Positions 1 to 5,838 of a stretch of 12,304 nucleotides of DNA are shown here, one piece after another. How positions within the stretch are numbered: position 1 is the first letter of the stretch; each line of letters starts with the position of its first letter. The translations under genes were made by a program, and so were the position numbers. Under the pieces are notes generated by a model. It had not been told where the DNA came from. It saw nothing but the letters and a program-made list of their open reading frames with translations, and ran no database searches. This DNA comes from an uncultured Chloroflexota bacterium (GTDB lineage Bacteria; Chloroflexota; Limnocylindria; Limnocylindrales; Limnocylindraceae), in assembly GCA_903851225.1 (NCBI GenBank), contig CAINNT010000045.1, forward strand, positions 1 through 12,304, written 5' to 3'.

Positions 1-979
1 CAATCGTGTTGCCGCTACCGTCGGAGAGATTGAGCCCTGCGGGGAGCTTGGCGGCGTCGCCGGGCACGGTGCCGCCGCCGGCGAGAGCGGCGTGCAGGCC
101 GCGACGGACGAGGTCGGTCAGGCGGTCGGCAACGACGCGGGGGTCGCGGCCGCGCGCCTCGAACTCGGCGAGGATGGCGAGGCCCGCAGGTGCGTCAGCA
201 TCGAGGATGGCGCACGCGAGTCGCTCGATTCGGTCGGCGCCTGGGAGGCCGAGGAGCTCCTCGACGTCAGCCGCCGTGAGCGGATCGACCCCCGACGAGA
301 GCAGTTGGTCGAGCATCGATTCGGCGTCGCGCATACCGCCGTCGGCGAGGCGGGCCAGCAGCTCAATGGCGGCCGGTTCGGCCACCCGCTTCTCCGCTGC
401 GAGGATCGATTCCAGCTTGGCGGCAATCTCCGCACGGGCGATCGGGCGAAAGTCAAAGCGTTGCAAGCGTGAGAGCACCGCAGGTCGAATCTTCGATGGG
501 TCCGTGGTGCAGAAGATAAAGACGATCCCTGGCGGCGGCTCCTCGAGCCACTTCAGGAGGGCATCCCAGGCGTCATTGGTGAAGCGGTGGACCTCGTCAA
601 GAATGAGGACTTTGCGCTTGAGGTCGGTCGGCGGGTTGGTGATGAGTGGGATCAGGTCCTCGCGCACATCATCAATGCGGTTGGAGGTGGCGGCGTTGGA
701 TTCGACCACGTCGAACGTGGCACCCTCGGTAATTGCGATGCACGAGTGACAGGAGCCACAAGGCTCACCCTCGGCTTGAGCGAGGCAGTTCAGCGCCTTC
801 GCAACGATGCGCGCAGTCGACGTCTTGCCAGTCCCTCGGGGGCCGACGAAGAGGAGCGCGTGGCCGAGGCGGCCGTCGGCGACGGCACGACGAAGGGTCT
901 TGGCGATTGGGTCCTGGCCGCGCAATTCGCCGAAGGTGGTGGCCCGGTAGCGGCGATAGATTGCCAGCTGCTCCGTCAT
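1..979 (-). CDS. dnaX: DNA polymerase III subunit gamma/tau, N-terminal part (runs off the left edge)
   Basis: This is the ATPase motor subunit of the clamp loader, which opens and loads the beta sliding clamp for the replicative polymerase in the cytoplasm. From the ATG at 979 the frame stays open to the window edge (326 codons), so the C-terminus is missing. It opens with a YRRYRATTFGELRGQD segment. The Walker A motif GPRGTGKTSTAR follows at about residues 45-56. A four-cysteine zinc module follows (NC, then CGSCHSC), then Walker B with LILDEVH, the LLKWLEEPPPG segment and sensor 1 CTTDPSKI. The SRC motif at the arginine finger is SRLQRFDFR, with Leu where Cys is common. The domain III helices begin before the edge. 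A purine-rich GGAGGGGAG lies just before the ATG and serves as the Shine-Dalgarno. The SRP RNA gene is directly upstream on the same strand, as in several other bacteria. Base composition here is very GC-rich. The identification is secure. Confidence 0.96.
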   Translation of the reverse strand, partial: MTEQLAIYRRYRATTFGELRGQDPIAKTLRRAVADGRLGHALLFVGPRGTGKTSTARIVAKALNCLAQAEGEPCGSCHSCIAITEGATFDVVESNAATSNRIDDVREDLIPLITNPPTDLKRKVLILDEVHRFTNDAWDALLKWLEEPPPGIVFIFCTTDPSKIRPAVLSRLQRFDFRPIARAEIAAKLESILAAEKRVAEPAAIELLARLADGGMRDAESMLDQLLSSGVDPLTAADVEELLGLPGADRIERLACAILDADAPAGLAILAEFEARGRDPRVVADRLTDLVRRGLHAALAGGGTVPGDAAKLPAGLNLSDGSGNTI

Positions 980-1022
980 GCTCCCCTCCCCATCGTAGTG
1001 TCCTGCTCTCGACGTACGTTCA

Positions 1023-1134
1023 GTGCCGCCGGCCGAGCCATCCGCTGCGCCCGCCGCGATCCGCTTAGCGCTGCTTCCTTCCGGACCTGACGCGGTTCAC
1101 AGAGCGTCGTCGCGCGGAGTCCGACCGACGGCAC
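1023..1134 (-). ncRNA. ffs: Small signal recognition particle RNA (4.5S RNA)
   Basis: The minus strand contains the hallmark SRP RNA core CAGGTCCGGAAGGAAGCAGC (1070-1089), which carries the GGAA tetraloop and the asymmetric internal loop bound by the Ffh M domain. The ends were set by pairing: GUGCCGUCGGUC at the 5' end pairs along 12 positions, two of them G-U, with GGCCGGCGGCAC at the 3' end. This gives an RNA of about 112 nt. It has the short bacterial form without an Alu domain. The RNA works with Ffh and FtsY in co-translational targeting of membrane proteins. It is transcribed leftward toward dnaX. I see no T-rich terminator between its 3' end and dnaX, so processing from a longer transcript is possible. 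The exact ends may differ by a few bases. Confidence 0.95.
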
Positions 1135-1138
1135 GGCG

Positions 1139-1144
1139 ATCATA
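1139..1144 (-). promoter_or_regulatory. Putative -10 element of the SRP RNA gene
   Basis: The minus strand reads TATGAT here, one mismatch from TATAAT, and it would place initiation at about 1132, within 2 nt of the 5' end deduced independently from the closing stem of the RNA. No good TTGACA-like -35 is visible at 16-18 bp spacing. The agreement between box and RNA end is the main support. Confidence 0.6.
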
Positions 1145-1254
1145 GACGACCCGCCCCACCCCGATCACGCAACGGTCACCCACAGCGTGCGCGGCGCGAG
1201 GCACTCTACAGAGAGCGCCCGTTCGGGTGATCGAGAGTGGATTGGAGCGCAGAT

Positions 1255-2430
1255 ATGGGCCACACCGTTGACCTGCATGCCTACGGAGTTACCGCGGAGC
1301 GCGGATTCCTGCCGATCGCCGACCCGAATGATGCCATCCCACTCGCCAATGCCGAGTGGCATCAGACGGCGCGCAGCCTGCCGAGCCTTATTCCGACCGG
1401 TCGCATTCGCGAGATCATCGAGGCGCTCCCGCCATTCCGTGCCGATCTCCTGAACAGCGAGGAGGATCTCGAAGCGGCGATGCGCACGCTGAGCTACCTG
1501 GGCCAGGCCTACGTGTGGGGGCAGCCAGAGGCGCCAGCCGCACTCCCCGCTCGGATCGCAGTACCGTGGCATGAGGTAGCCGCTGCGCTCGGACGCGAGC
1601 CGATCCTTTCCTATGCAAGCTACGCGCTCTGGAATTGGCGTCGCATCGATGAGGATGGTCCGATCGCCCTCGGCAACATCGCGTTGCTGCAGCACTTCTT
1701 GGGCGGGCTTGATGAGGCCTGGTTCATTCTGATTCACGTTGACATTGAGCGCCGAGCGGGCGCGGCACTGGCCGCAGGTGCACGGGCACAGGCGGCAATT
1801 TCAGCGGGCGACGATACCAGTGCCACCGCTGCGCTGAGCGAGCTAGGCGATGCACTCGATGGCATTCTCGCCACCATGAAGCGCATGCCTGAGTCGTGCG
1901 ATCCGTATGTCTACTATCACCGCGTGCGGCCGTACATCTTCGGGTGGCACAACAACCCCGCCCTGCCGGGTGGCTTGGTGTACGAAGGAGTCACCGCCTA
2001 CGCGGGCAAGCCGCAGTCGTTCCGCGGTGAGACGGGCGCTCAGAGCACGATCGTGCCGTGCCTTGACGCTGTACTCGGCGTTGAACATGCCCCAGATGAG
2101 TTGCGAACCTATCTCATGGAGATGCGCCGCTACATGCCCCGAAAGCATGTCGGACTGCTCGAGGCTTTTGAAGCGGGTCCAACCGCGCTGAGTCGAGTCA
2201 CTGCACTCGGCGCAGCGGCGCCGGCCGGGCTTGTTGCGGCACGCAATCGCGCCGTCGACCTGTTGCGCGCGTTCCGAGCGCTGCACTTGGAGTACGCCGC
2301 GACGTACATCAACCGTCAGGCGGCGGCAGCGACGGGAAACCCAACCGATGTTGGTACCGGTGGCACGCCGTTCATGAAGTACCTGAAGAAGCATCGCGAC
2401 GAGACGGAGTCCTCGCTCACCAAGAGCTAA
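1255..2430 (+). CDS. Indoleamine 2,3-dioxygenase family haem enzyme
   Basis: The family opens the indole ring of L-tryptophan with O2 to give N-formylkynurenine, the first step of the kynurenine route, using a histidine-ligated haem in the cytosol. The 391-residue product has the family landmarks in order: SYASYALWNWRRID (119-132), then GWHNNPALPGGLVYEG (230-245). Next come FRGETGAQSTIVPCLDAVLG (256-275), RRYMPRKHVGLLEAFE (291-306), RALHLEYAATYI (341-352) and the C-terminal GTGGTPFMKYLKK (367-379). H344 aligns with the proximal haem ligand of human IDO1 (H346), and R225 with its substrate-binding R231; the position of human F226 is Tyr here. I prefer the ATG at 1255, which has GGAG seven bases upstream. 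A GTG at 1237 in the same frame would add six residues. Its stop lies 3 bp from the stop of the opposing proline dehydrogenase. No other kynurenine-pathway gene is in the window. Substrate preference in bacterial members is less certain than the fold. Confidence 0.9.
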   Translation: MGHTVDLHAYGVTAERGFLPIADPNDAIPLANAEWHQTARSLPSLIPTGRIREIIEALPPFRADLLNSEEDLEAAMRTLSYLGQAYVWGQPEAPAALPARIAVPWHEVAAALGREPILSYASYALWNWRRIDEDGPIALGNIALLQHFLGGLDEAWFILIHVDIERRAGAALAAGARAQAAISAGDDTSATAALSELGDALDGILATMKRMPESCDPYVYYHRVRPYIFGWHNNPALPGGLVYEGVTAYAGKPQSFRGETGAQSTIVPCLDAVLGVEHAPDELRTYLMEMRRYMPRKHVGLLEAFEAGPTALSRVTALGAAAPAGLVAARNRAVDLLRAFRALHLEYAATYINRQAAAATGNPTDVGTGGTPFMKYLKKHRDETESSLTKS

Positions 2431-2433
2431 GGC

Positions 2434-3339
2434 TTAGCGGCCGAACAGACTCCGCAGCACGAAGCGCAGGTTCGCCGGACGCTCAGCCATGCGGCGTAGC
2501 GAGTATGGCCACCAGTCGGGGCCATACGGCGTGTAGATGCGCACACGCCAACCGGCCGCGACCAGCCGCTCCGCAAGGTCAGAACGAACGCCGAAGAGCA
2601 GCTGAACCTCGCCGCGGGCTCGTGCACCTGCGCCAAGCTTCGAGATGATCTGATCGTCATGTGTTCCGAAGGCGAGCGGGACTGTTGCGGCGATCAATCG
2701 TTCGGCAAGTGCGAGGTACGCCCGATTCACCGCCTCGATATCGCCGACCCCCTCTGCGCCGGGGTCGTATGCACCTTTCACCAAGCGGATGGGCACACCT
2801 GCGGTGATCAGGCGCTCCACGTCAGTGACTGAGCGCTGCATGTTGGCCTGCACGACGGTGCCGACCGGACGACCAGCGGCACGCGCGGCGCAGACGACAT
2901 CGTGAAGCTGATCAAGGCTGTCGGGATACTCCGCGTCGACACGAACAAAACCGTTCACCGACTGTGCCGTTGCGAGAATGCGATCAAGACGAGCCGCGGC
3001 GGCGACGCTCCCCTCGGCGAGACCGATTGCGGTGAGCTTGACGCTGACGTTTGGCTCCAGGCCAGCCGCCGCTTGCGCGGTGAGCAGCTCGCTCGCATCA
3101 GCGGCGTACGCGTCGGCCGCTGCGCCAGATGAAGCTTCGCCGAGTCGGTCGAGCGTGACGGTAAAGCCACGACGTTTCAGATCGAGTGCAACCTCTACCG
3201 CGGCGGGGATGGTGTCACCCGCAACGAAGCGTCGAACCGATCGCCGTCCCCACGCTGTGCGCTGAACCAGGCGACCCAGCGCCTCGGCGCGACTCATGCG
3301 CAGCAACACCGTGCGGCTGAGAGCGAAGAGCGGATTCAC
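2434..3339 (-). CDS. Proline dehydrogenase (monofunctional, FAD-dependent)
   Basis: It would oxidise L-proline to delta-1-pyrroline-5-carboxylate, passing electrons via FAD to the membrane quinone pool. At 301 residues it has the size of stand-alone bacterial PRODH, not PutA. Motifs along the beta/alpha barrel are NVSVKLTAIGL (97-107), FVRVDAEYPD (131-140), VVQANMQRS (162-170), RLVKGAYDP (185-193), FGTHD (224-228) and LLFGVRSDL (247-255). Near the C-terminus IYTPYGPDWWPYSLRRMAER (268-287) contains the paired arginines R282/R283 and E286 that bind the proline carboxylate in the family. Odd point: the usual Q-A/S-Y-L segment reads Q-A-N-M, so a conserved Tyr is Asn. Translation starts at GTG (3339) with no Shine-Dalgarno, and a TAGGAT box sits exactly six bases upstream, suggesting its own leaderless promoter inside the 28-bp gap after the upstream gene. 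No pyrroline-5-carboxylate dehydrogenase gene is adjacent. Confidence 0.92.
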   Translation of the reverse strand: MNPLFALSRTVLLRMSRAEALGRLVQRTAWGRRSVRRFVAGDTIPAAVEVALDLKRRGFTVTLDRLGEASSGAAADAYAADASELLTAQAAAGLEPNVSVKLTAIGLAEGSVAAAARLDRILATAQSVNGFVRVDAEYPDSLDQLHDVVCAARAAGRPVGTVVQANMQRSVTDVERLITAGVPIRLVKGAYDPGAEGVGDIEAVNRAYLALAERLIAATVPLAFGTHDDQIISKLGAGARARGEVQLLFGVRSDLAERLVAAGWRVRIYTPYGPDWWPYSLRRMAERPANLRFVLRSLFGR

Positions 3340-3345
3340 GACTGA

Positions 3346-3351
3346 ATCCTA
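3346..3351 (-). promoter_or_regulatory. Putative -10 box of leaderless proline dehydrogenase transcript
   Basis: TAGGAT on the minus strand is followed by six bases (TCAGTC) and then the GTG start, so transcription would begin at the start codon. It lies in the short gap after the deoxyribosyltransferase pair. That implies proline dehydrogenase can be expressed independently of those genes. No -35 consensus is evident. Confidence 0.5.
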
Positions 3352-3367
3352 GCGCGGCTGCTCTGGT

Positions 3368-3841
3368 TTAGGGGCGGTCGCGAAGGCGAATGAGTGCGGC
3401 GACCGCTTCGTCAAGTGACCAGACAACCTCGCCCGACGCCCGGATCGCACCGACCACGAAGAGGTTGATGCCGTCGGCGGGGACGAGCCCCTTACGGCGC
3501 GCAACGCGCATGTCGGTGCTGAGGCCGATGATCCCCTTGTAGCGCGATGGGTCCTGCGCCACGAGGCGACTGAAGATGCCGATCTCGACTGAGGTTCCGT
3601 CATCGACCTGGGTGCCGTCGAGCCAGGCAAGCACCGCGTTCGCCCCCATGACGCCCGCTAGGTCCACGGCGTACACCTCGTCGGCCGCGGCATTGCCGTC
3701 GGAGCGCATGAACTTCTGCTCGGCGAACTGCTCGTGGGGTACGAAGACGTCAAACCCCTCGGCGCGAAGTCGCGCGGCAACGGCGTCGAGGAAGCTGCGC
3801 TCCGCATCGCTGAAGAGTGGTCCTGCAAGATAGATCTTCAC
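3368..3841 (-). CDS. Nucleoside 2-deoxyribosyltransferase family protein (second of a tandem pair)
   Basis: Family members transfer 2-deoxyribose between bases, or hydrolyse deoxyribonucleosides or nucleotides, through a covalent glutamyl intermediate. The 157-residue protein starts with MKIYLAGPLFSDAER, the N-terminal signature. It continues with VFVPHEQF (32-39), DLAGVMGANAVLAWLDG (60-76) and DDGTSVEIGIF (80-90); E86 is the expected nucleophile. C-terminal INLFVVGAI precedes WSLDEAVAAL. The start is GTG at 3841, whose first bases overlap the TGA stop of the upstream paralogue (GTGA), so translational coupling is likely. It is about 60% identical by eye to that neighbour but carries about six extra residues around positions 44-53, a stretch that in the family lies near the substrate pocket (inference). 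The substrate cannot be read from sequence; DNPH1-like deoxynucleotide hydrolases are an alternative. Confidence 0.83.
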   Translation of the reverse strand: MKIYLAGPLFSDAERSFLDAVAARLRAEGFDVFVPHEQFAEQKFMRSDGNAAADEVYAVDLAGVMGANAVLAWLDGTQVDDGTSVEIGIFSRLVAQDPSRYKGIIGLSTDMRVARRKGLVPADGINLFVVGAIRASGEVVWSLDEAVAALIRLRDRP

Positions 3842-4299
3842 GCGACATTCCCTTTGAGGCGCTTCAGTGCTGCGGCAATCGCGTCGTCTTCTGACCAGGT
3901 AATCTCGCCCACCGATTCAATGGCGCCAACCACGAAAAGGTTGATCCCGTCGCCAGGTGCGGTGCCCCGGCGCCGCGCCATACGCAGATCGGTGCAGAGG
4001 CCAACGATGCCGCGGTAGCGCGAAGGGTCCTGGTTGCATAGTTGACGAAAGATGCCAATCTCCACCGCCGTGCCATCGTCGACCTGCGTCCCGTCGAGCC
4101 AGGCAAGCACGAGATTGGCCCCTTCGATTCCGACAAGATCCGTTGCGAAGACCCCTTTTGCATCTAGGCCCTCAAGCTCGACAAATTGTTCGTGTGGGAC
4201 AAACACTTCTATTCCCGCCTCACGCAGTCGTGAAGCAATTCGGGTTAGAGTGCCGCGCTCGCCGTCGTTGAACAGGGGGCCAGCGAGATACACCTTCAT
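3838..4299 (-). CDS. Nucleoside 2-deoxyribosyltransferase family protein (first of a tandem pair)
   Basis: This 153-residue paralogue of the following gene has the same architecture: MKVYLAGPLFNDGER at the N-terminus, VFVPHEQF, DLVGIEGANLVLAWLDG, and DDGTAVEIGIF with the candidate catalytic glutamate E80. DGINLFVVGAI lies near the end. The start at 4299 was chosen because the homology begins at that Met. An in-frame Met at 4359 would add 20 residues with no family resemblance and would cross the promoter region. Upstream of 4299 there is no Shine-Dalgarno, but GATACT ends seven bases before the ATG, giving a leaderless arrangement. It heads a unit with its paralogue (GTGA overlap) and possibly with proline dehydrogenase. 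A nucleoside hydrolase with an MFS transporter lies 1.3 kb away, which fits a role in nucleoside salvage. The exact substrate is unknown. Confidence 0.83.
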   Translation of the reverse strand: MKVYLAGPLFNDGERGTLTRIASRLREAGIEVFVPHEQFVELEGLDAKGVFATDLVGIEGANLVLAWLDGTQVDDGTAVEIGIFRQLCNQDPSRYRGIVGLCTDLRMARRRGTAPGDGINLFVVGAIESVGEITWSEDDAIAAALKRLKGNVA

Positions 4300-4305
4300 A
4301 CCCGG

Positions 4306-4311
4306 AGTATC
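4306..4311 (-). promoter_or_regulatory. Putative -10 box of leaderless deoxyribosyltransferase transcript
   Basis: GATACT on the minus strand, then six bases (CCGGGT), then the ATG at 4299. The A at position 2 and T at position 6 match the most conserved -10 bases. It is divergent to the CDGSH promoter about 45 bp away. Confidence 0.48.
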
Positions 4312-4354
4312 AGTCCTGGAGTGCGCCTTTGGCTTATGGGTTGCGGCTCCCAAG

Positions 4355-4360
4355 TACACT
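4355..4360 (+). promoter_or_regulatory. Putative -10 box of the CDGSH gene
   Basis: TACACT fits TANNNT and would give a start near 4367 and a leader of about 32 nt that includes the palindrome and the Shine-Dalgarno. No clear -35 is seen at the normal spacing, so the assignment is tentative. Confidence 0.4.
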
Positions 4361-4367
4361 CTGTCTC

Positions 4368-4381
4368 GGGTCAGCTGACCC
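4368..4381. promoter_or_regulatory. Perfect 14-bp palindrome in the CDGSH leader (candidate operator)
   Basis: GGGTCAGCTGACCC equals its own reverse complement. It begins at or one base after the inferred transcription start and ends five bases before the AGAGGAGG ribosome binding site. A dimeric repressor bound here would block transcription. In RNA the same symmetry has no loop, so a DNA site is more likely than a hairpin. The binding protein is unknown. Confidence 0.45.
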
Positions 4382-4386
4382 CAACA

Positions 4387-4394
4387 AGAGGAGG
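4387..4394 (+). promoter_or_regulatory. Strong Shine-Dalgarno that fixes the CDGSH start
   Basis: AGAGGAGG lies four bases before the ATG at 4399. It excludes the longer in-frame reading from 4321, which would run through the promoter and palindrome. Confidence 0.8.
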
Positions 4395-4398
4395 AACC

Positions 4399-4614
4399 AT
4401 GAGCGACGAGCAGAAGGTCAAAATCACCGTAAAGGACAACGGTTCACTTCGCGTTGAGGGCGACTTCACCATCCTCGACGTTGAGGGGAATGAGATTCCG
4501 CATGAGGGTCCGGTCGCAGGGCTCTGCCGATGCGGCAATTCAGCCAACAAGCCGTTCTGCGATGGCTCCCACAAGGAGCGCTTCCAAAGCGTCGTCCGCG
4601 CTCCGAAGGCGTAA
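4399..4614 (+). CDS. Single-CDGSH iron-sulfur domain protein
   Basis: A 71-residue protein with one complete CDGSH motif: C43-x-C45-x2-S-x3-P-x-C54-D-G-S-H58, seen as CRCGNSANKPFCDGSH. In the family these three Cys and one His bind a labile [2Fe-2S] cluster, used for redox sensing or cluster/electron transfer. The N-terminal 40 residues (KITVKDNGSLRVEGDFTILD) resemble the beta-rich segment of bacterial single-motif members. There is no membrane anchor or signal, so it is cytosolic. It is transcribed alone, diverging from the deoxyribosyltransferase gene, and its stop is 9 bp from the stop of the opposing MFS gene. The leader holds a perfect palindrome, so regulated expression is plausible. 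The physiological partner is not visible in the window. Confidence 0.93.
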   Translation: MSDEQKVKITVKDNGSLRVEGDFTILDVEGNEIPHEGPVAGLCRCGNSANKPFCDGSHKERFQSVVRAPKA

Positions 4615-4623
4615 CGCTCGCCG

Positions 4624-5838
4624 CTAGGATCGACGAAGTGCGGCGCGGCCGCGCAGCATTGCGGCCGCCGGCACCGCGATGAGTGCGGCGCCGAGGAGTC
4701 CGAGTGCGGTGTAGCTCGCCGCTGCAACGACAATCCCCGAGCCGAGTGCAGCGGCAGCAGCGGAGCTCCAGATCATGGCGTCCGTCGCCCCTTGGAGCGT
4801 CGTGCGCTCCGCGCCGTTGAGTCCCTCGGTGAGCAGCGCGGAGCCCGCGACGAATCCAAGGTTCCAGCCAACGCCGAGCAAGAAGAGCGCGACAAAGAGG
4901 ACCACTCCCCCGTCAGGTGGCGCAACGGCGGCGAGCACCGACGAGAAGGCGCTCAGCGCAAGTCCGGCGGCAATGATGAGGGGCGTGCCGAATCGACCGG
5001 CCAACCGGCCCGAGATGGGCGAAAAGGCGAACATGCCAAAGGTATGCCCGCTGATGACGAGACCAACGGCGTCAAGACCGTGATGATGTTCCGTCATGTG
5101 CAGCGGAGTCATTGTCATCACCAGCACCATGACGACCTGTCCAATGATGAGCGCCACGACGGCGGCGAGAATGCGGGGGCGGGCAAGCATTTCGGCGAGT
5201 GACGCGCTGGCACGCCCGTGCGCTCTCGCGGGTGCTGGCGCAAGCGAGGCGGGATCTGGTCGAAGGGTGAAGAGCGTCAACAACGCCGCCGCGGTTACAA
5301 AGAGCACTGGAACCCCGTAGACGCCGGCGAGTCGCGGCAGGTTGAACCCTTCGGCGATGTTCCCTGAGAGCGTGACGAGATTCGGCCCAACGATAGAGCC
5401 GAGCGTGGAGCCCCACACAACCAGGCCGATGGCGGAGGCGCGGCCAGATTCTGGATACATGTCGGCGGCGGTGTAGCGCGAAAGCTGGTTCGCCGCGTTG
5501 GCGCATCCCATCGCCGCGGTGGCAGCAATGAAGAGCGGGAACGAGGTGAGCACCACCGCGACGCCAGCGACGACTGCGCCAGCGGCGCCGACGCTGTACC
5601 CAAGCACGAGCCCGGCGCGGCGACCGTACCGCACCATGAAGCGCGAGAGGAGTGCCGAGGCAGCGGCGGAGCCGAGCACGATCGTTGCCCCAGGGAGCCC
5701 GGCGAAGCTCGACCCACCTGAGAGCTGTGATGCCACGATCGTGGCGATCGTGATTGCGGCGATGTAGCCGGTGCTGCCCAGTCCAACGCCGAGGACGAGC
5801 GAGGCTTGAAGCCGGCGCCTCGTGACCGCGGCGTTCAC
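4624..5838 (-). CDS. Major facilitator superfamily transporter
   Basis: A 404-residue integral membrane protein with about 12 hydrophobic segments. A loop-2/3 motif A remnant, RFMVRYGRRAG (66-76), is mirrored in the second half by SGRLAGRFGTP (276-286). A central hydrophilic linker rich in Pro and Ala (about 194-220) separates the halves. A His-rich periplasmic-type segment HMTEHHHGLDAVGL (247-260) precedes the eighth segment, and RYTAADMYPESGRASAIG (121-138) resembles the fourth/fifth-helix loop of MFS members. Translation starts at GTG 5838, overlapping the TGA of the nucleoside hydrolase gene as GTGA, so the two are probably co-translated. The context hints at a nucleoside, nucleobase or ribose substrate, but the sequence itself does not show this; a drug exporter is equally possible. 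Confidence 0.88.
   Translation of the reverse strand: MNAAVTRRRLQASLVLGVGLGSTGYIAAITIATIVASQLSGGSSFAGLPGATIVLGSAAASALLSRFMVRYGRRAGLVLGYSVGAAGAVVAGVAVVLTSFPLFIAATAAMGCANAANQLSRYTAADMYPESGRASAIGLVVWGSTLGSIVGPNLVTLSGNIAEGFNLPRLAGVYGVPVLFVTAAALLTLFTLRPDPASLAPAPARAHGRASASLAEMLARPRILAAVVALIIGQVVMVLVMTMTPLHMTEHHHGLDAVGLVISGHTFGMFAFSPISGRLAGRFGTPLIIAAGLALSAFSSVLAAVAPPDGGVVLFVALFLLGVGWNLGFVAGSALLTEGLNGAERTTLQGATDAMIWSSAAAAALGSGIVVAAASYTALGLLGAALIAVPAAAMLRGRAALRRS

Larger units (their letters stand above)
3368..4299. repeat. Tandem gene duplication of deoxyribosyltransferase-family genes
   Basis: The two adjacent genes are direct repeats at protein level (about 92 identities over roughly 150 aligned residues, counted by eye) and still share DNA identity in the core. 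A 20-bp stretch covering the WLDG region is identical at 3615-3634 and 4091-4110. The rest has diverged at many synonymous sites, so the duplication is old and not an assembly artefact. Confidence 0.8.

Noticed and set aside
6..1090. Long plus-strand open frames opposite dnaX and the SRP RNA
   Set aside because: They are Arg/Ser-rich shadows of the real minus-strand dnaX frame in very GC-rich DNA, with no recognisable domain.
1165..1737. A 190-codon minus-strand frame opposite the indoleamine dioxygenase gene
   Set aside because: It lies antisense to a well-supported conserved gene, shows no motif, and crosses the divergent promoter region.
4300..4359. Longer start of the first deoxyribosyltransferase at 4359
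   Set aside because: The extra 20 residues precede the conserved MKVYLAGPLF start and would cover the divergent promoter region.
4792..5202. Plus-strand frame opposite the MFS gene rich in charged residues
   Set aside because: It is an antisense shadow of the transmembrane protein with no ribosome binding site or domain.
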